From Campylobacteraceae bacterium (GTDB lineage Bacteria; Campylobacterota; Campylobacteria; Campylobacterales; Sulfurospirillaceae): a stretch of 6,482 nt of DNA. The translations under genes and the position numbers were made by a program. The stretch lies in the NCBI GenBank assembly GCA_027055635.1, contig JALUMZ010000286.1, forward strand, positions 1 to 6,482, read 5' to 3'. Below the pieces are notes generated by a model that saw nothing but the letters and a program-made list of their open reading frames with translations, was not told the origin of the DNA and ran no database searches. Of the stretch, positions 1 to 5,098 are shown in pieces. The stretch's first letter is position 1; every line of letters starts with the position of its first letter.

Positions 1-6
1 AATGAA

Positions 7-102
7 CTCAAGTCCCTAAATTTGGGGCTCTTTAACACTCGTTCTCTCAAACGAGACCGAAATTATATACAAAGGATGCTTAGAGTTTGCTTAGGGATTG
101 AG
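7..102 (+). other. Possible structured RNA or inverted-repeat element
   Basis: The two ends of this stretch can pair: 7-19 (CTCAAGTCCCTAA) with 91-102 (TTAGGGATTGAG), giving 12 base pairs with one bulged G at 12. Inside lies a perfect 6-bp hairpin, CTCGTT (38-43) with AACGAG (50-55), loop of 6. A competing 5-bp hairpin (14-18 with 23-27, loop AATT, one U-G pair on the plus strand) uses the same bases as the long stem. I tried to match it to 4.5S/SRP RNA, tmRNA, RNase P RNA and 5S rRNA and found none of their conserved cores. It could be a small RNA, the tail of a longer RNA starting outside the window, or a small repeat element. Strand is uncertain; the U-G pair slightly favours plus. Confidence 0.4.
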
Positions 103-106
103 GGGA

Positions 107-136
107 AAATGAATATTTTTTGTTAATTATTCATTT
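107..136. repeat. AT-rich inverted repeat
   Basis: AAATGAATA (107-115) is the exact reverse complement of TATTCATTT (128-136), with a 12-nt spacer that begins with a T run (116-121). As an RNA hairpin it is weak because it is almost all A-T. The T run could serve as the termination tract of a transcript coming from the structured element at 7-102, or the repeat could be chance in very AT-rich DNA. Confidence 0.25.
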
Positions 137-186
137 ATATATTTATTATAGAATATTTTTTCAAAATTAATAACAATATAAATGTA

Positions 187-226
187 TATAAAATATACTT
201 GTATTGTAAACTAAAAAATAGGAGAG
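187..226 (+). promoter_or_regulatory. Candidate promoter -10 and ribosome binding site of the BI-1 gene
   Basis: The AT-rich stretch contains two overlapping -10-like hexamers, TATAAA (187-192) and TATACT (194-199), inside an imperfect palindrome GTATAT-AAA-ATATAC (184-198). No good -35 box is seen at the right spacing, as is common in Campylobacterota promoters. The second hexamer predicts a start near 206 and a leader of about 25 nt. AGGAGAG (220-226) lies 4 nt before the ATG at 231 and is a strong Shine-Dalgarno site that fixes the start codon. Confidence 0.4.
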
Positions 227-230
227 AAAA

Positions 231-938
231 ATGGCTTTATATGATCGTAAATATATCAGTCAAGACGCAAGTAGAGCTAATGATGCTTTTGGACAGCCTA
301 GAACAAGAAGCAATATGGCCATATTTGTCAAACAAACTTATCAGCTTTTTGCAGCATCGCTATTGGCGGCAAGTGTTGGAGCATATATAGGAATGGGATT
401 TGCAGCAACAATATCTAGTATGTATTTTGTATTTGTAATTTTAGAATTTGCAGTCTTGTTTGGACTGTTTGCAGCTAAGAAAAAAGCTGGCTTAAACCTT
501 GTTTTGCTATTTGCATTCACATTCTTAAGTGGCTTAACTTTGTCACCACTACTTACATCTATATTGGGTCTCAATGGCGGAGGTGGTATCATAGCTAATG
601 CTTTTATGCTAACAACTGTTGCTTTTGGATCTCTATCTGTATTTGCAATGAATACAAAAAGAGATTTCTCGGCGATGAGTAAAATGCTTTTTATAACACT
701 TATAGTTGTTGTAGTAGCTAGTCTTATCAATATCTTCTTGCACAGCCCAATGATGCAACTTGTTATTGCAAGTATTAGCTCTATTCTTTTTAGTGCTTTT
801 ATACTTTATGACACACAAAATATCATAAAAGGCAGATATGAAACACCTATAGAGGGTGCAATAGCTCTATATCTTGACTTTTTAAATCTATTTATCTCTC
901 TACTTCAAATTTTAGGAATTTTTGGTAGTAGAGATTAG
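231..938 (+). CDS. Bax inhibitor-1/YccA (TMBIM) family inner membrane protein
   Basis: This 235-residue protein is almost entirely membrane-embedded, with about seven hydrophobic segments (roughly 34-56, 60-82, 88-112, 120-140, 150-171, 176-195 and 209-231) after a polar N-terminus of about 30 residues. The C-terminal signature is typical of the TMBIM/UPF0005 family: ILYDTQNIIKG (191-201) and then ALYLDFLNLFISLLQILG (212-229). D194 and D216 probably correspond to the paired aspartates that form the pH-sensitive gate in the Bacillus homologue YetJ, a calcium-leak channel. Transport of calcium here is inference; bacterial YccA relatives instead modulate the membrane protease FtsH. Length and motifs look intact. 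It stands alone in its orientation, with its own AGGAGAG site and a terminator-like hairpin immediately after the stop, so it is probably monocistronic. Confidence 0.93.
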   Translation: MALYDRKYISQDASRANDAFGQPRTRSNMAIFVKQTYQLFAASLLAASVGAYIGMGFAATISSMYFVFVILEFAVLFGLFAAKKKAGLNLVLLFAFTFLSGLTLSPLLTSILGLNGGGGIIANAFMLTTVAFGSLSVFAMNTKRDFSAMSKMLFITLIVVVVASLINIFLHSPMMQLVIASISSILFSAFILYDTQNIIKGRYETPIEGAIALYLDFLNLFISLLQILGIFGSRD

Positions 939-965
939 AATTTGAAGGGGTATCCCCTTCAAATT
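939..965. terminator. Convergent hairpin between the BI-1 and MarC genes
   Basis: AATTTGAAGGGG (939-950) and CCCCTTCAAATT (954-965) form a perfect 12-bp stem with a 3-nt loop, starting directly after the BI-1 stop and ending 7 nt before the MarC gene stop on the other strand. A long U run is missing on both sides, so termination strength is uncertain, but position and stability fit a bidirectional terminator for the two converging transcripts. Confidence 0.7.
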
Positions 966-972
966 TCAAAGA

Positions 973-1578
973 CTATAAATGAAAAAGCTCTCTTATCCCA
1001 TCTATAAACATTTGAACAGACATCATCAACAACAACATTCCCATTAACTTTTCCAGAGCATTTAGACCCTTATGCTTCAAAATCTTATATAAGATAGGGG
1101 ATAGATACAGAATACAAGAAGAAAAGAACCAAGCAAGCAAAATAGAAGCAAAAAGTTCCCAATGAACATCCCCAGAGTATGCTTTTGTCATAAGTAAAAG
1201 TGTTGCCAAAGCTGATGGCCCCGCTATCATAGGTATAGCAATCGGCACCATGAATGGTTCTTCATCAGCTCCAAACAGTGCTGTATTTCCACCACTACCG
1301 GGAAATATCATTTTTAATGCTATCACAAAAAATATCACACCACCCGCTATAGTTACTGCTACTGTTTCAAGATGAAATATATTTAAAAAAGACTTACCAA
1401 AGAAAAAGAAAAAAAGTAAAATACATAATCCAAATAGGCTTTCTCTTATAATGATGATCTTTTTTCTTTTTTCATCTACATTTTTTAAGATACTAAGCAC
1501 CAAGGGAACATTTCCAAATGGATCCAATATAAACATATACAAGATAGCACTTGAGAGAATAGAAAAATTATCAATCAT
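973..1578 (-). CDS. MarC/YhgN family integral membrane protein
   Basis: The product has 201 residues, the normal length for the MarC family, with about six membrane helices. Recognisable family segments are LDPFGNVPLVLSILK (18-32), an arginine-glutamate pair R45-E46 at the head of helix 2, EEPFMVPIAIPMIAGP (106-121), GLNALEKLMG (171-180) and QMFIDGI (189-195). These resemble E. coli YhgN more than MarC itself. The family's substrate is unknown; the old link of MarC to multiple antibiotic resistance did not hold up, so no transport role should be assumed. I chose the ATG at 1578-1576 rather than the in-frame TTG three bases upstream because AGGAG (1589-1585) then sits 6 nt away. That site overlaps the stop codon of the preceding small gene, which suggests coupled translation. 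It is the last gene of the minus-strand block. Confidence 0.92.
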   Translation of the reverse strand: MIDNFSILSSAILYMFILDPFGNVPLVLSILKNVDEKRKKIIIIRESLFGLCILLFFFFFGKSFLNIFHLETVAVTIAGGVIFFVIALKMIFPGSGGNTALFGADEEPFMVPIAIPMIAGPSALATLLLMTKAYSGDVHWELFASILLAWFFSSCILYLSPILYKILKHKGLNALEKLMGMLLLMMSVQMFIDGIRELFHL

Positions 1579-1587
1579 CAAAAACTC

Positions 1588-1887
1588 CTAGAAACAGATA
1601 TTTTTGCCTAAGAACCATCTTGCAACAGCCATATTGCCATAAGACATCTCTCTTTGATATGGAGGCAGGGATGTCAACCTTAATTTTGATATTATTATAC
1701 CCATCATGAGTGTAAAAAAGAGATAAAAAGCCAATCCGATGAAAAAACCATAAAAATACCAGATTACTAAGCCTAAAAAAAGAGGTGTGTATGTCAAAAA
1801 AATATACAAAAACAGAAGGTAAATTTTGCATATCTTACCTTTTATCCTTGGAGTTTGCTCTATTATATCTGGTGTTATTTCATCCAT
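1588..1887 (-). CDS. Small two-helix membrane protein of unknown function
   Basis: I do not recognise this 99-residue protein. It has a short acidic N-terminus (MDEITPDIIEQTPRIKGK), two adjacent hydrophobic helices (about 22-44 and 46-67) very rich in Phe, Tyr, Leu and Ile, and a polar tail of about 30 residues containing LPPYQREMSYGNMAVARWF (74-92). The tail looks conserved in style rather than random, so it may be the functional part. The ATG lies 5 nt after the yajQ stop, with only a weak Shine-Dalgarno sequence, and the stop merges with the ribosome binding site of the MarC gene. Translation is therefore probably coupled on both sides. Reality as a gene is supported by this tight fit and by the absence of any better frame in the interval. 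Confidence 0.75.
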   Translation of the reverse strand: MDEITPDIIEQTPRIKGKICKIYLLFLYIFLTYTPLFLGLVIWYFYGFFIGLAFYLFFTLMMGIIISKLRLTSLPPYQREMSYGNMAVARWFLGKNICF

Positions 1888-1892
1888 CTTAC

Positions 1893-2390
1893 TTATTTCA
1901 TATTGGCAAAATTAAGCGGTAAATCCAAATCTCGTTTTTTTATTGCTGCTATTGCACTTTGTAAATCATCTATAGATTTTCCAACTACTCGTACTTCATC
2001 GCCTCTAATACTAGCTTGTACTTTTAGCTTCAAATCCTTAATTTCTTTGACAATTTTTCTAGCATCATCTTTAGAGATGGTATCATTTATTGTTACTGTT
2101 ATTTTTGTGTTGCCGCCACCTACCGTCTCTCTTTTTGCCTCCTTTAAGGCTTTAGAGGATATACCTCTCTTGATGACTTTGGAAATCAATATATCAAACA
2201 TAGCCTCAGCCTTGTTATCACTAGTTGTTGTTAGATGTATAAGCTTTGAATTTTCATTATAATCAACTTGAGCATTAAGACCTCTAAAATCATATCTATT
2301 TGCGATCTCTTTTTTTGCTTGCTCTATTGCATTTTTTAGCTCTTGCTTATCTATTTGGGCCGTTATATCAAAACTGTGCTCTTTTGCCAT
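1893..2390 (-). CDS. yajQ: YajQ family nucleotide-binding protein (DUF520)
   Basis: This 165-residue cytoplasmic protein matches YajQ along its length: SFDIT (6-10) at the N-terminus, NRYDFRG (31-37), the glycine turn ETVGGGNTKITVTI (88-101), and the C-terminal SIRGDEVRVVGKSIDDLQ (127-144) followed by LDLPLNF (155-161). Family members fold as two ferredoxin-like domains and bind nucleotides or RNA; a Xanthomonas homologue binds cyclic di-GMP and acts with a transcription factor. Which ligand is used here cannot be read from sequence. Two consecutive ATGs occur at 2393 and 2390. I chose 2390 because AAGGAG (2401-2396) is then 5 nt away instead of 2. Either start overlaps the dehydrogenase stop codon (TGATG or ATGA), indicating translational coupling with that gene. 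Confidence 0.95.
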   Translation of the reverse strand: MAKEHSFDITAQIDKQELKNAIEQAKKEIANRYDFRGLNAQVDYNENSKLIHLTTTSDNKAEAMFDILISKVIKRGISSKALKEAKRETVGGGNTKITVTINDTISKDDARKIVKEIKDLKLKVQASIRGDEVRVVGKSIDDLQSAIAAIKKRDLDLPLNFANMK

Positions 2391-3328
2391 CATCTCTCCT
2401 TGTTTTTTATAAAATTTTCTATATTTTTTGCTATCATCTGCACTAAAGTAGCTCTTGATTCTCTACTTGCCCATGCAATATGCGGAGAAAATATCACGCT
2501 CTCTTTATGCTCTACATGTAAAAGAGGATTTTCTTCTCTCATGGGTTCAACTTCTGCTACATCCAATCCAGCATATATATCATAATGATCTAGTGCATAT
2601 GCCAAATCCACCTCATTAATAATTCCCCCTCTTCCTAAATTCAGTATGATACTTCCTTTTTTCATTTGCGAAAGCTCTTCTTTTTTTATAAGATCTTTAG
2701 TCTTTTCATTTAGGGGAGCATGTATAGAGATGATGTCTGAATTTTTCAATAAAACATCTAGGTTTACTCTGCGAAAATCACTATTTCTATTAACTCCGGA
2801 GGTGGAATAGTATATAGTATCTGCACCAAATGAGCTGGCTATACTTGCAACATTTTTTCCTATTTCACCTAGACCTATAATTCCCCAAGTCTTACCTTTT
2901 ATCTCAAAAAATTCTTTGTCCAAATTTGTAAAAATAGAACTTTTTGACCAAGCTTTTGATTTTACATATTTATCATAATAGCAACTATGGCCTACTAAAG
3001 TAAAAAGTAGAGTAAAAGTTGTCTGAACAACAGAGGCTGTTGAATAACCTGCAACATTTTTTACCTCTATTCCACATTTATCTGCAAAATCTAGATCAAC
3101 ATTATTCATGCCGGTTGCAGCTATGCATATAAGCTTAAGATTTTTACAATTTTGCATAACTTGTTTGTCAATAACAACCTTATTGGTGATGATAATATCG
3201 CAATCCTTGACTCTTGCAATCGTCTCTTCTTTGGTTGTTATCTCAAATATATCAAAACTTCCATATCTCTTAAATAGACTTAAATCAACACTTCCTAGCG
3301 TTGCCCTGTCTAACAATACTATTTTCAC
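2390..3328 (-). CDS. D-2-hydroxyacid dehydrogenase, NAD(P)-dependent
   Basis: The 312-residue product has the standard two-domain layout: a split catalytic domain (about 1-100 and 290-312) around a Rossmann domain. The cofactor loop is GLGEIG (152-157). The catalytic triad is visible as R233 in LGRGG, E261 in the VAEVEP stretch and H283 in SPHIAW. Such enzymes reduce 2-keto acids to D-2-hydroxyacids; glycerate dehydrogenase/hydroxypyruvate reductase is the nearest-looking subgroup, but substrate is not certain. At the end of the second Rossmann strand, YYSTSG (173-178) has Ser where NAD-specific members usually carry Asp, so NADPH use is possible. The start is GTG at 3328, preceded by GGGAG (3338-3334); the ATG two bases upstream is out of frame and meets a stop at once. 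It follows the HTH gene by 32 nt and overlaps yajQ. Confidence 0.93.
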   Translation of the reverse strand: MKIVLLDRATLGSVDLSLFKRYGSFDIFEITTKEETIARVKDCDIIITNKVVIDKQVMQNCKNLKLICIAATGMNNVDLDFADKCGIEVKNVAGYSTASVVQTTFTLLFTLVGHSCYYDKYVKSKAWSKSSIFTNLDKEFFEIKGKTWGIIGLGEIGKNVASIASSFGADTIYYSTSGVNRNSDFRRVNLDVLLKNSDIISIHAPLNEKTKDLIKKEELSQMKKGSIILNLGRGGIINEVDLAYALDHYDIYAGLDVAEVEPMREENPLLHVEHKESVIFSPHIAWASRESRATLVQMIAKNIENFIKNKER

Positions 3329-3360
3329 ATACTCTCCCTGCTCTTTAATATATTTTTTGC

Positions 3361-3960
3361 TTAGCTATGCTCATTTTTAAATTTTTTCTTTATAAGTTTT
3401 TTCTCTTTTTTTGAGTAACCTTTTTGTTTCAAATAATCTCTTAAATCTTGCCAATCACTATATGATTCAACAATATCTTGCGTGATTTTTTCCTCTTCTT
3501 TTATATCTATATCTACCTCTATTGCATCCTGCTTATCGCTATAACTTTCGATTATAGAATCACTTTTTATCTTATTTTGAAGGGTATTTTTTGTAGCTAA
3601 AGAGAGTATGGCTTTTAGTTGCTCATCTCGGTTTTTATATATTTGCTCAATTTTTTCTTTCGATTCAATTAAAAGTTTCTCTTTTTCTCTTATGAGTCTA
3701 TCTTTATCCGCTTCCAACAACCTATTTTTCTCTTTGAGTTCTCTCATCTCATCTTTTAGGAGTTGTATATATGCATCATTTATATTGTTATTAGCTTTTC
3801 TATTTTGTGCAGTTTTTTTTACTTCATCATTTAGTATCACATACTTTATGCCATTTTCTATAATAGTCTGTAGCGTTCCTCTTCTTATGCGGTTATATAT
3901 GGCTTCTTTACTAACACCAAGCAGCTGGGCAGTTTCTATAACAGTCAGTCTCTTTTCCAT
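3361..3960 (-). CDS. Helix-turn-helix DNA-binding protein with long coiled coil
   Basis: This 199-residue protein begins with a MerR/excisionase-like winged helix: LTVIETAQLLGVSKEAIYNR (5-24), where AQLLGVS and EAIYNRIRRG form the helix-turn-helix, and a wing around IIENGIKYVIL (33-43). Residues about 62-118 are a highly charged Glu/Lys heptad-rich coiled coil. The C-terminal third holds two copies of one motif, IIESYSDKQD (136-145) and IVESYSDWQD (163-172), and ends in a very basic tail (KKEKKLIKKKFK, 184-195). The architecture resembles KfrA or RacA-type proteins that bind DNA and oligomerise, but I see no homology sufficient to name it. AAGGAG (3973-3968) lies 7 nt before the ATG. As first gene of the minus-strand block it could regulate the block or act in nucleoid organisation; both are inference. 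Confidence 0.82.
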   Translation of the reverse strand: MEKRLTVIETAQLLGVSKEAIYNRIRRGTLQTIIENGIKYVILNDEVKKTAQNRKANNNINDAYIQLLKDEMRELKEKNRLLEADKDRLIREKEKLLIESKEKIEQIYKNRDEQLKAILSLATKNTLQNKIKSDSIIESYSDKQDAIEVDIDIKEEEKITQDIVESYSDWQDLRDYLKQKGYSKKEKKLIKKKFKNEHS

Positions 3961-3973
3961 AAAAAAACTCCTT

Positions 3974-3986
3974 TTGCTATTATACG
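3974..3986 (-). promoter_or_regulatory. Candidate -10 promoter element of the HTH gene
   Basis: On the minus strand a perfect TATAAT occurs at 3984-3979, in the only gap between the rpsU terminator and the HTH gene. No clear -35 box is present 17 nt upstream. A start about 7 nt downstream would fall inside the Shine-Dalgarno AAGGAG (3973-3968), giving an extremely short leader, so either the real start is slightly earlier or another promoter is used. Confidence 0.4.
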
Positions 3987-4030
3987 AAGTTTTGCTAAAT
4001 GCTAGTTAAAATTGAAGAAAAAATTAAGTT

Positions 4031-4056
4031 AAAAAAGGTCGGGTTTTACCCGACCT
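4031..4056 (-). terminator. Intrinsic terminator of rpsU
   Basis: Read on the minus strand, AGGTCGGG (4056-4049) and CCCGACCT (4043-4036) form an 8-bp GC-rich stem with a 5-nt loop, followed at once by a run of T (4036-4031). It begins 9 nt after the rpsU stop. This is a textbook factor-independent terminator and separates rpsU from the downstream HTH gene block. Confidence 0.93.
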
Positions 4057-4065
4057 CTGTGTGCT

Positions 4066-4278
4066 TTAGAGTCTTGATTCGTATCTACGAAGCATATATA
4101 GTCTTTTAAGCATCTTCTTGCGAGCACTAATTTTTTGTTTTTTACGCTTTTCGGTCGCAGTTTCAAAAAATCTTCTAGCTCTCGCTTCTGTAACTATCAA
4201 GTTACGATCAATTTGCTTTTTAAATTTTCTATAAGCTTCTTCAAAAGAATCATTAGGGTGTACTTTAATCCCTGGCAT
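4066..4278 (-). CDS. rpsU: 30S ribosomal protein bS21
   Basis: The 70-residue, very basic protein is full-length bS21: MPGIKVHPNDSFEEAYRKFK (1-20) matches the conserved start of the family, EARARRFFETATEKRKK (31-47) the central helix, and the C-terminus is arginine/lysine-rich (RKKMLKRLYMLRRYESRL). bS21 joins the small subunit late, near the 3' end of 16S rRNA, and helps initiation on Shine-Dalgarno messages. It has its own promoter and terminator, so it is probably expressed alone. The Shine-Dalgarno element is unusual: GAGGTGGTGAT (4294-4284) offers the GGTGAT register 5 nt before the ATG, complementary to the AUCACC part of the 16S tail rather than only to CCUCC. Confidence 0.97.
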   Translation of the reverse strand: MPGIKVHPNDSFEEAYRKFKKQIDRNLIVTEARARRFFETATEKRKKQKISARKKMLKRLYMLRRYESRL

Positions 4279-4315
4279 ACTCTATCACCACCTCTCTGAA
4301 AAAATTTTGGAGTGA

Positions 4316-4324
4316 ATTATATCA
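4316..4324 (-). promoter_or_regulatory. Extended -10 promoter of rpsU
   Basis: On the minus strand TGATATAAT (4324-4316) combines a perfect -10 TATAAT with the extended TGn element. The -35 region is poor, which the TGn motif can compensate. The predicted start near 4309 gives a leader of about 30 nt carrying the rpsU ribosome binding site. Confidence 0.65.
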
Positions 4325-4351
4325 TAATAAAGCAATTTATCATAATTATGA
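4320..4351. promoter_or_regulatory. Palindrome and direct repeats, candidate operator
   Basis: TCATAATTATGA (4340-4351) is a perfect 12-bp palindrome in the divergent region. Its left arm belongs to a 9-bp word, TATCATAAT, present twice in the same orientation (4320-4328 and 4338-4346), 18 bp apart. The first copy overlaps the rpsU -10 element and the palindrome lies at about -31 to -42 of the rpsU start, positions at which a bound dimer could control rpsU; the palindrome also lies about 20 bp upstream of the rightward -35 box. It is loosely reminiscent of Fur-family boxes but does not match one well. Chance is possible in such AT-rich DNA. Confidence 0.35.
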
Positions 4352-4370
4352 CGATATATATAAAATCAAC

Positions 4371-4399
4371 TTGACTTTTATCGCCAATAGTTATATACT
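4371..4399 (+). promoter_or_regulatory. Sigma70 promoter of the recombinase-like gene and ccoG
   Basis: TTGACT (4371-4376) and TATACT (4394-4399) are separated by exactly 17 bp, a near-consensus housekeeping promoter and the clearest one in the window. The predicted start is near 4406, giving a leader of under 20 nt. A short inverted repeat, TTAC-GA-GTAA (4399-4408), covers the predicted start and could be an operator. AAGGTGA (4413-4419) is the ribosome binding site for the GTG start at 4424. Confidence 0.8.
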
Positions 4400-4423
4400 T
4401 ACGAGTAACAAAAAGGTGACATT

Positions 4424-5098
4424 GTGAATATAGTTCTACTCAAAGCAAAAGATTTAAAAACAGATGTAATTCAACAACAAAAACATATATTTAGGTATGC
4501 CAATCAAAATTCTTTAGATATTGATTCTACAGAGATTGATAATTCCGGTAAAAATGAAAAACTAGAATCAAGAAATGAGTTAAAAGGTTTTTTAAGGTCT
4601 TTAGATTATAATGACACCGTTTTAATATATAGTTTATCTACATTTTCAAGCAACCTTGAAGAGCAAATAAAGATATTTAACTGTCTTTTTGAGAGATCTA
4701 TTGAAGTTTATATCACAAATATAAACTCTAAAATCACCAAAGATACAAAGGCGCTTGATCTGCTTTCTCTTTTCTTAAAGGAGAGCAATAGTCTTTTTAA
4801 TATTAAAAAGACAACTGTGCAAGGAAGACCAAAAGGAAGAATGTCAAAATCAAAATTTGATATTTATAGACTTGAGATTATAGGGTACCTTGAAAAAAAA
4901 TACTCTGTTTTGGAGATATCAAGGATATTAAATGTAAGTAGAAGCTCTCTAAAAGATTATATAAACTCTAGGGGCTTGAAAGATTTAGTCGAAACAAGAA
5001 AAAATTTATTACAAAAAAAAGACTTTCAAAAAGAGAAAAATACTGCCCTAAAGCAGTGCAATATAATAAAAAAGGATGGGAAGAACAATGGCCTGTAA
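4424..5098 (+). CDS. Serine-recombinase-like protein, catalytically degenerate, with C-terminal HTH
   Basis: The 224-residue protein has the layout of a small resolvase/invertase. Residues about 1-125 look like the resolvase fold: IVLLKAKDLKTDVIQQQ (3-19) lies where YARVSTxxQ should be, and NDTVLIYSLSTFSSNLEEQI (63-82) where GDxLxVxxLDRLGRN should be. A linker helix leads into QGRPKGR (133-139) and a Hin-like helix-turn-helix, YSVLEISRILNVSRSSLKDY (160-179). The nucleophilic serine segment reads KAKD, and the DRLGR arginines are replaced (STFSS), so strand exchange is very unlikely. The DNA-binding part looks intact, so I infer a regulator or architectural protein. Translation starts at GTG with AAGGTGA upstream. 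The gene overlaps ccoG and shares its promoter. Assignment rests on pattern matching by eye. Confidence 0.75.
   Translation: MNIVLLKAKDLKTDVIQQQKHIFRYANQNSLDIDSTEIDNSGKNEKLESRNELKGFLRSLDYNDTVLIYSLSTFSSNLEEQIKIFNCLFERSIEVYITNINSKITKDTKALDLLSLFLKESNSLFNIKKTTVQGRPKGRMSKSKFDIYRLEIIGYLEKKYSVLEISRILNVSRSSLKDYINSRGLKDLVETRKNLLQKKDFQKEKNTALKQCNIIKKDGKNNGL
5041..5067 (+). promoter_or_regulatory. Small hairpin and TATAAT before ccoG
   Basis: Within the 3' end of the recombinase-like gene, TACTGC (5041-5046) pairs with GCAGTG (5053-5058) around a 6-nt loop, followed by TATAAT (5062-5067) 20 nt before the preferred ccoG start. It could be an internal promoter or a weak RNA structure affecting ccoG translation; there is no recognisable -35 box, so both readings are tentative. 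Confidence 0.2.

Noticed and set aside
7..102. tmRNA, SRP RNA, RNase P RNA or 5S rRNA
   Set aside because: The conserved cores of these RNAs (for example the SRP GGAA apical loop or the tRNA-like CCA end of tmRNA) are absent.
341..730. 129-codon open frame on the minus strand inside the BI-1 gene
   Set aside because: It is antisense to a clear seven-helix membrane protein, lacks a ribosome binding site and its product matches nothing; low-complexity consequence of the opposite strand.
1579..1581. TTG as start of the MarC-family gene
   Set aside because: It would leave only 3 nt to the AGGAG site; the ATG immediately downstream has a normal 6-nt spacing.
1855..2262. 135-codon plus-strand frame over yajQ
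   Set aside because: yajQ on the minus strand is unambiguous along the whole stretch; this frame has no start signal.
3608..4009. 133-codon plus-strand frame rich in Ser, Phe and Leu
   Set aside because: It is the mirror of the Glu/Lys-rich coiled coil on the minus strand, and the minus-strand gene has a ribosome binding site and a recognisable DNA-binding domain.
4320..4351. CRISPR-like repeat
   Set aside because: Only two 9-bp copies 18 bp apart in AT-rich promoter DNA; too short and too few.
4279..5098. Mobile element or site-specific inversion system around the recombinase-like gene
   Set aside because: There are no flanking terminal repeats, recombination crossover sites or other mobile genes visible, and the catalytic motifs are missing.
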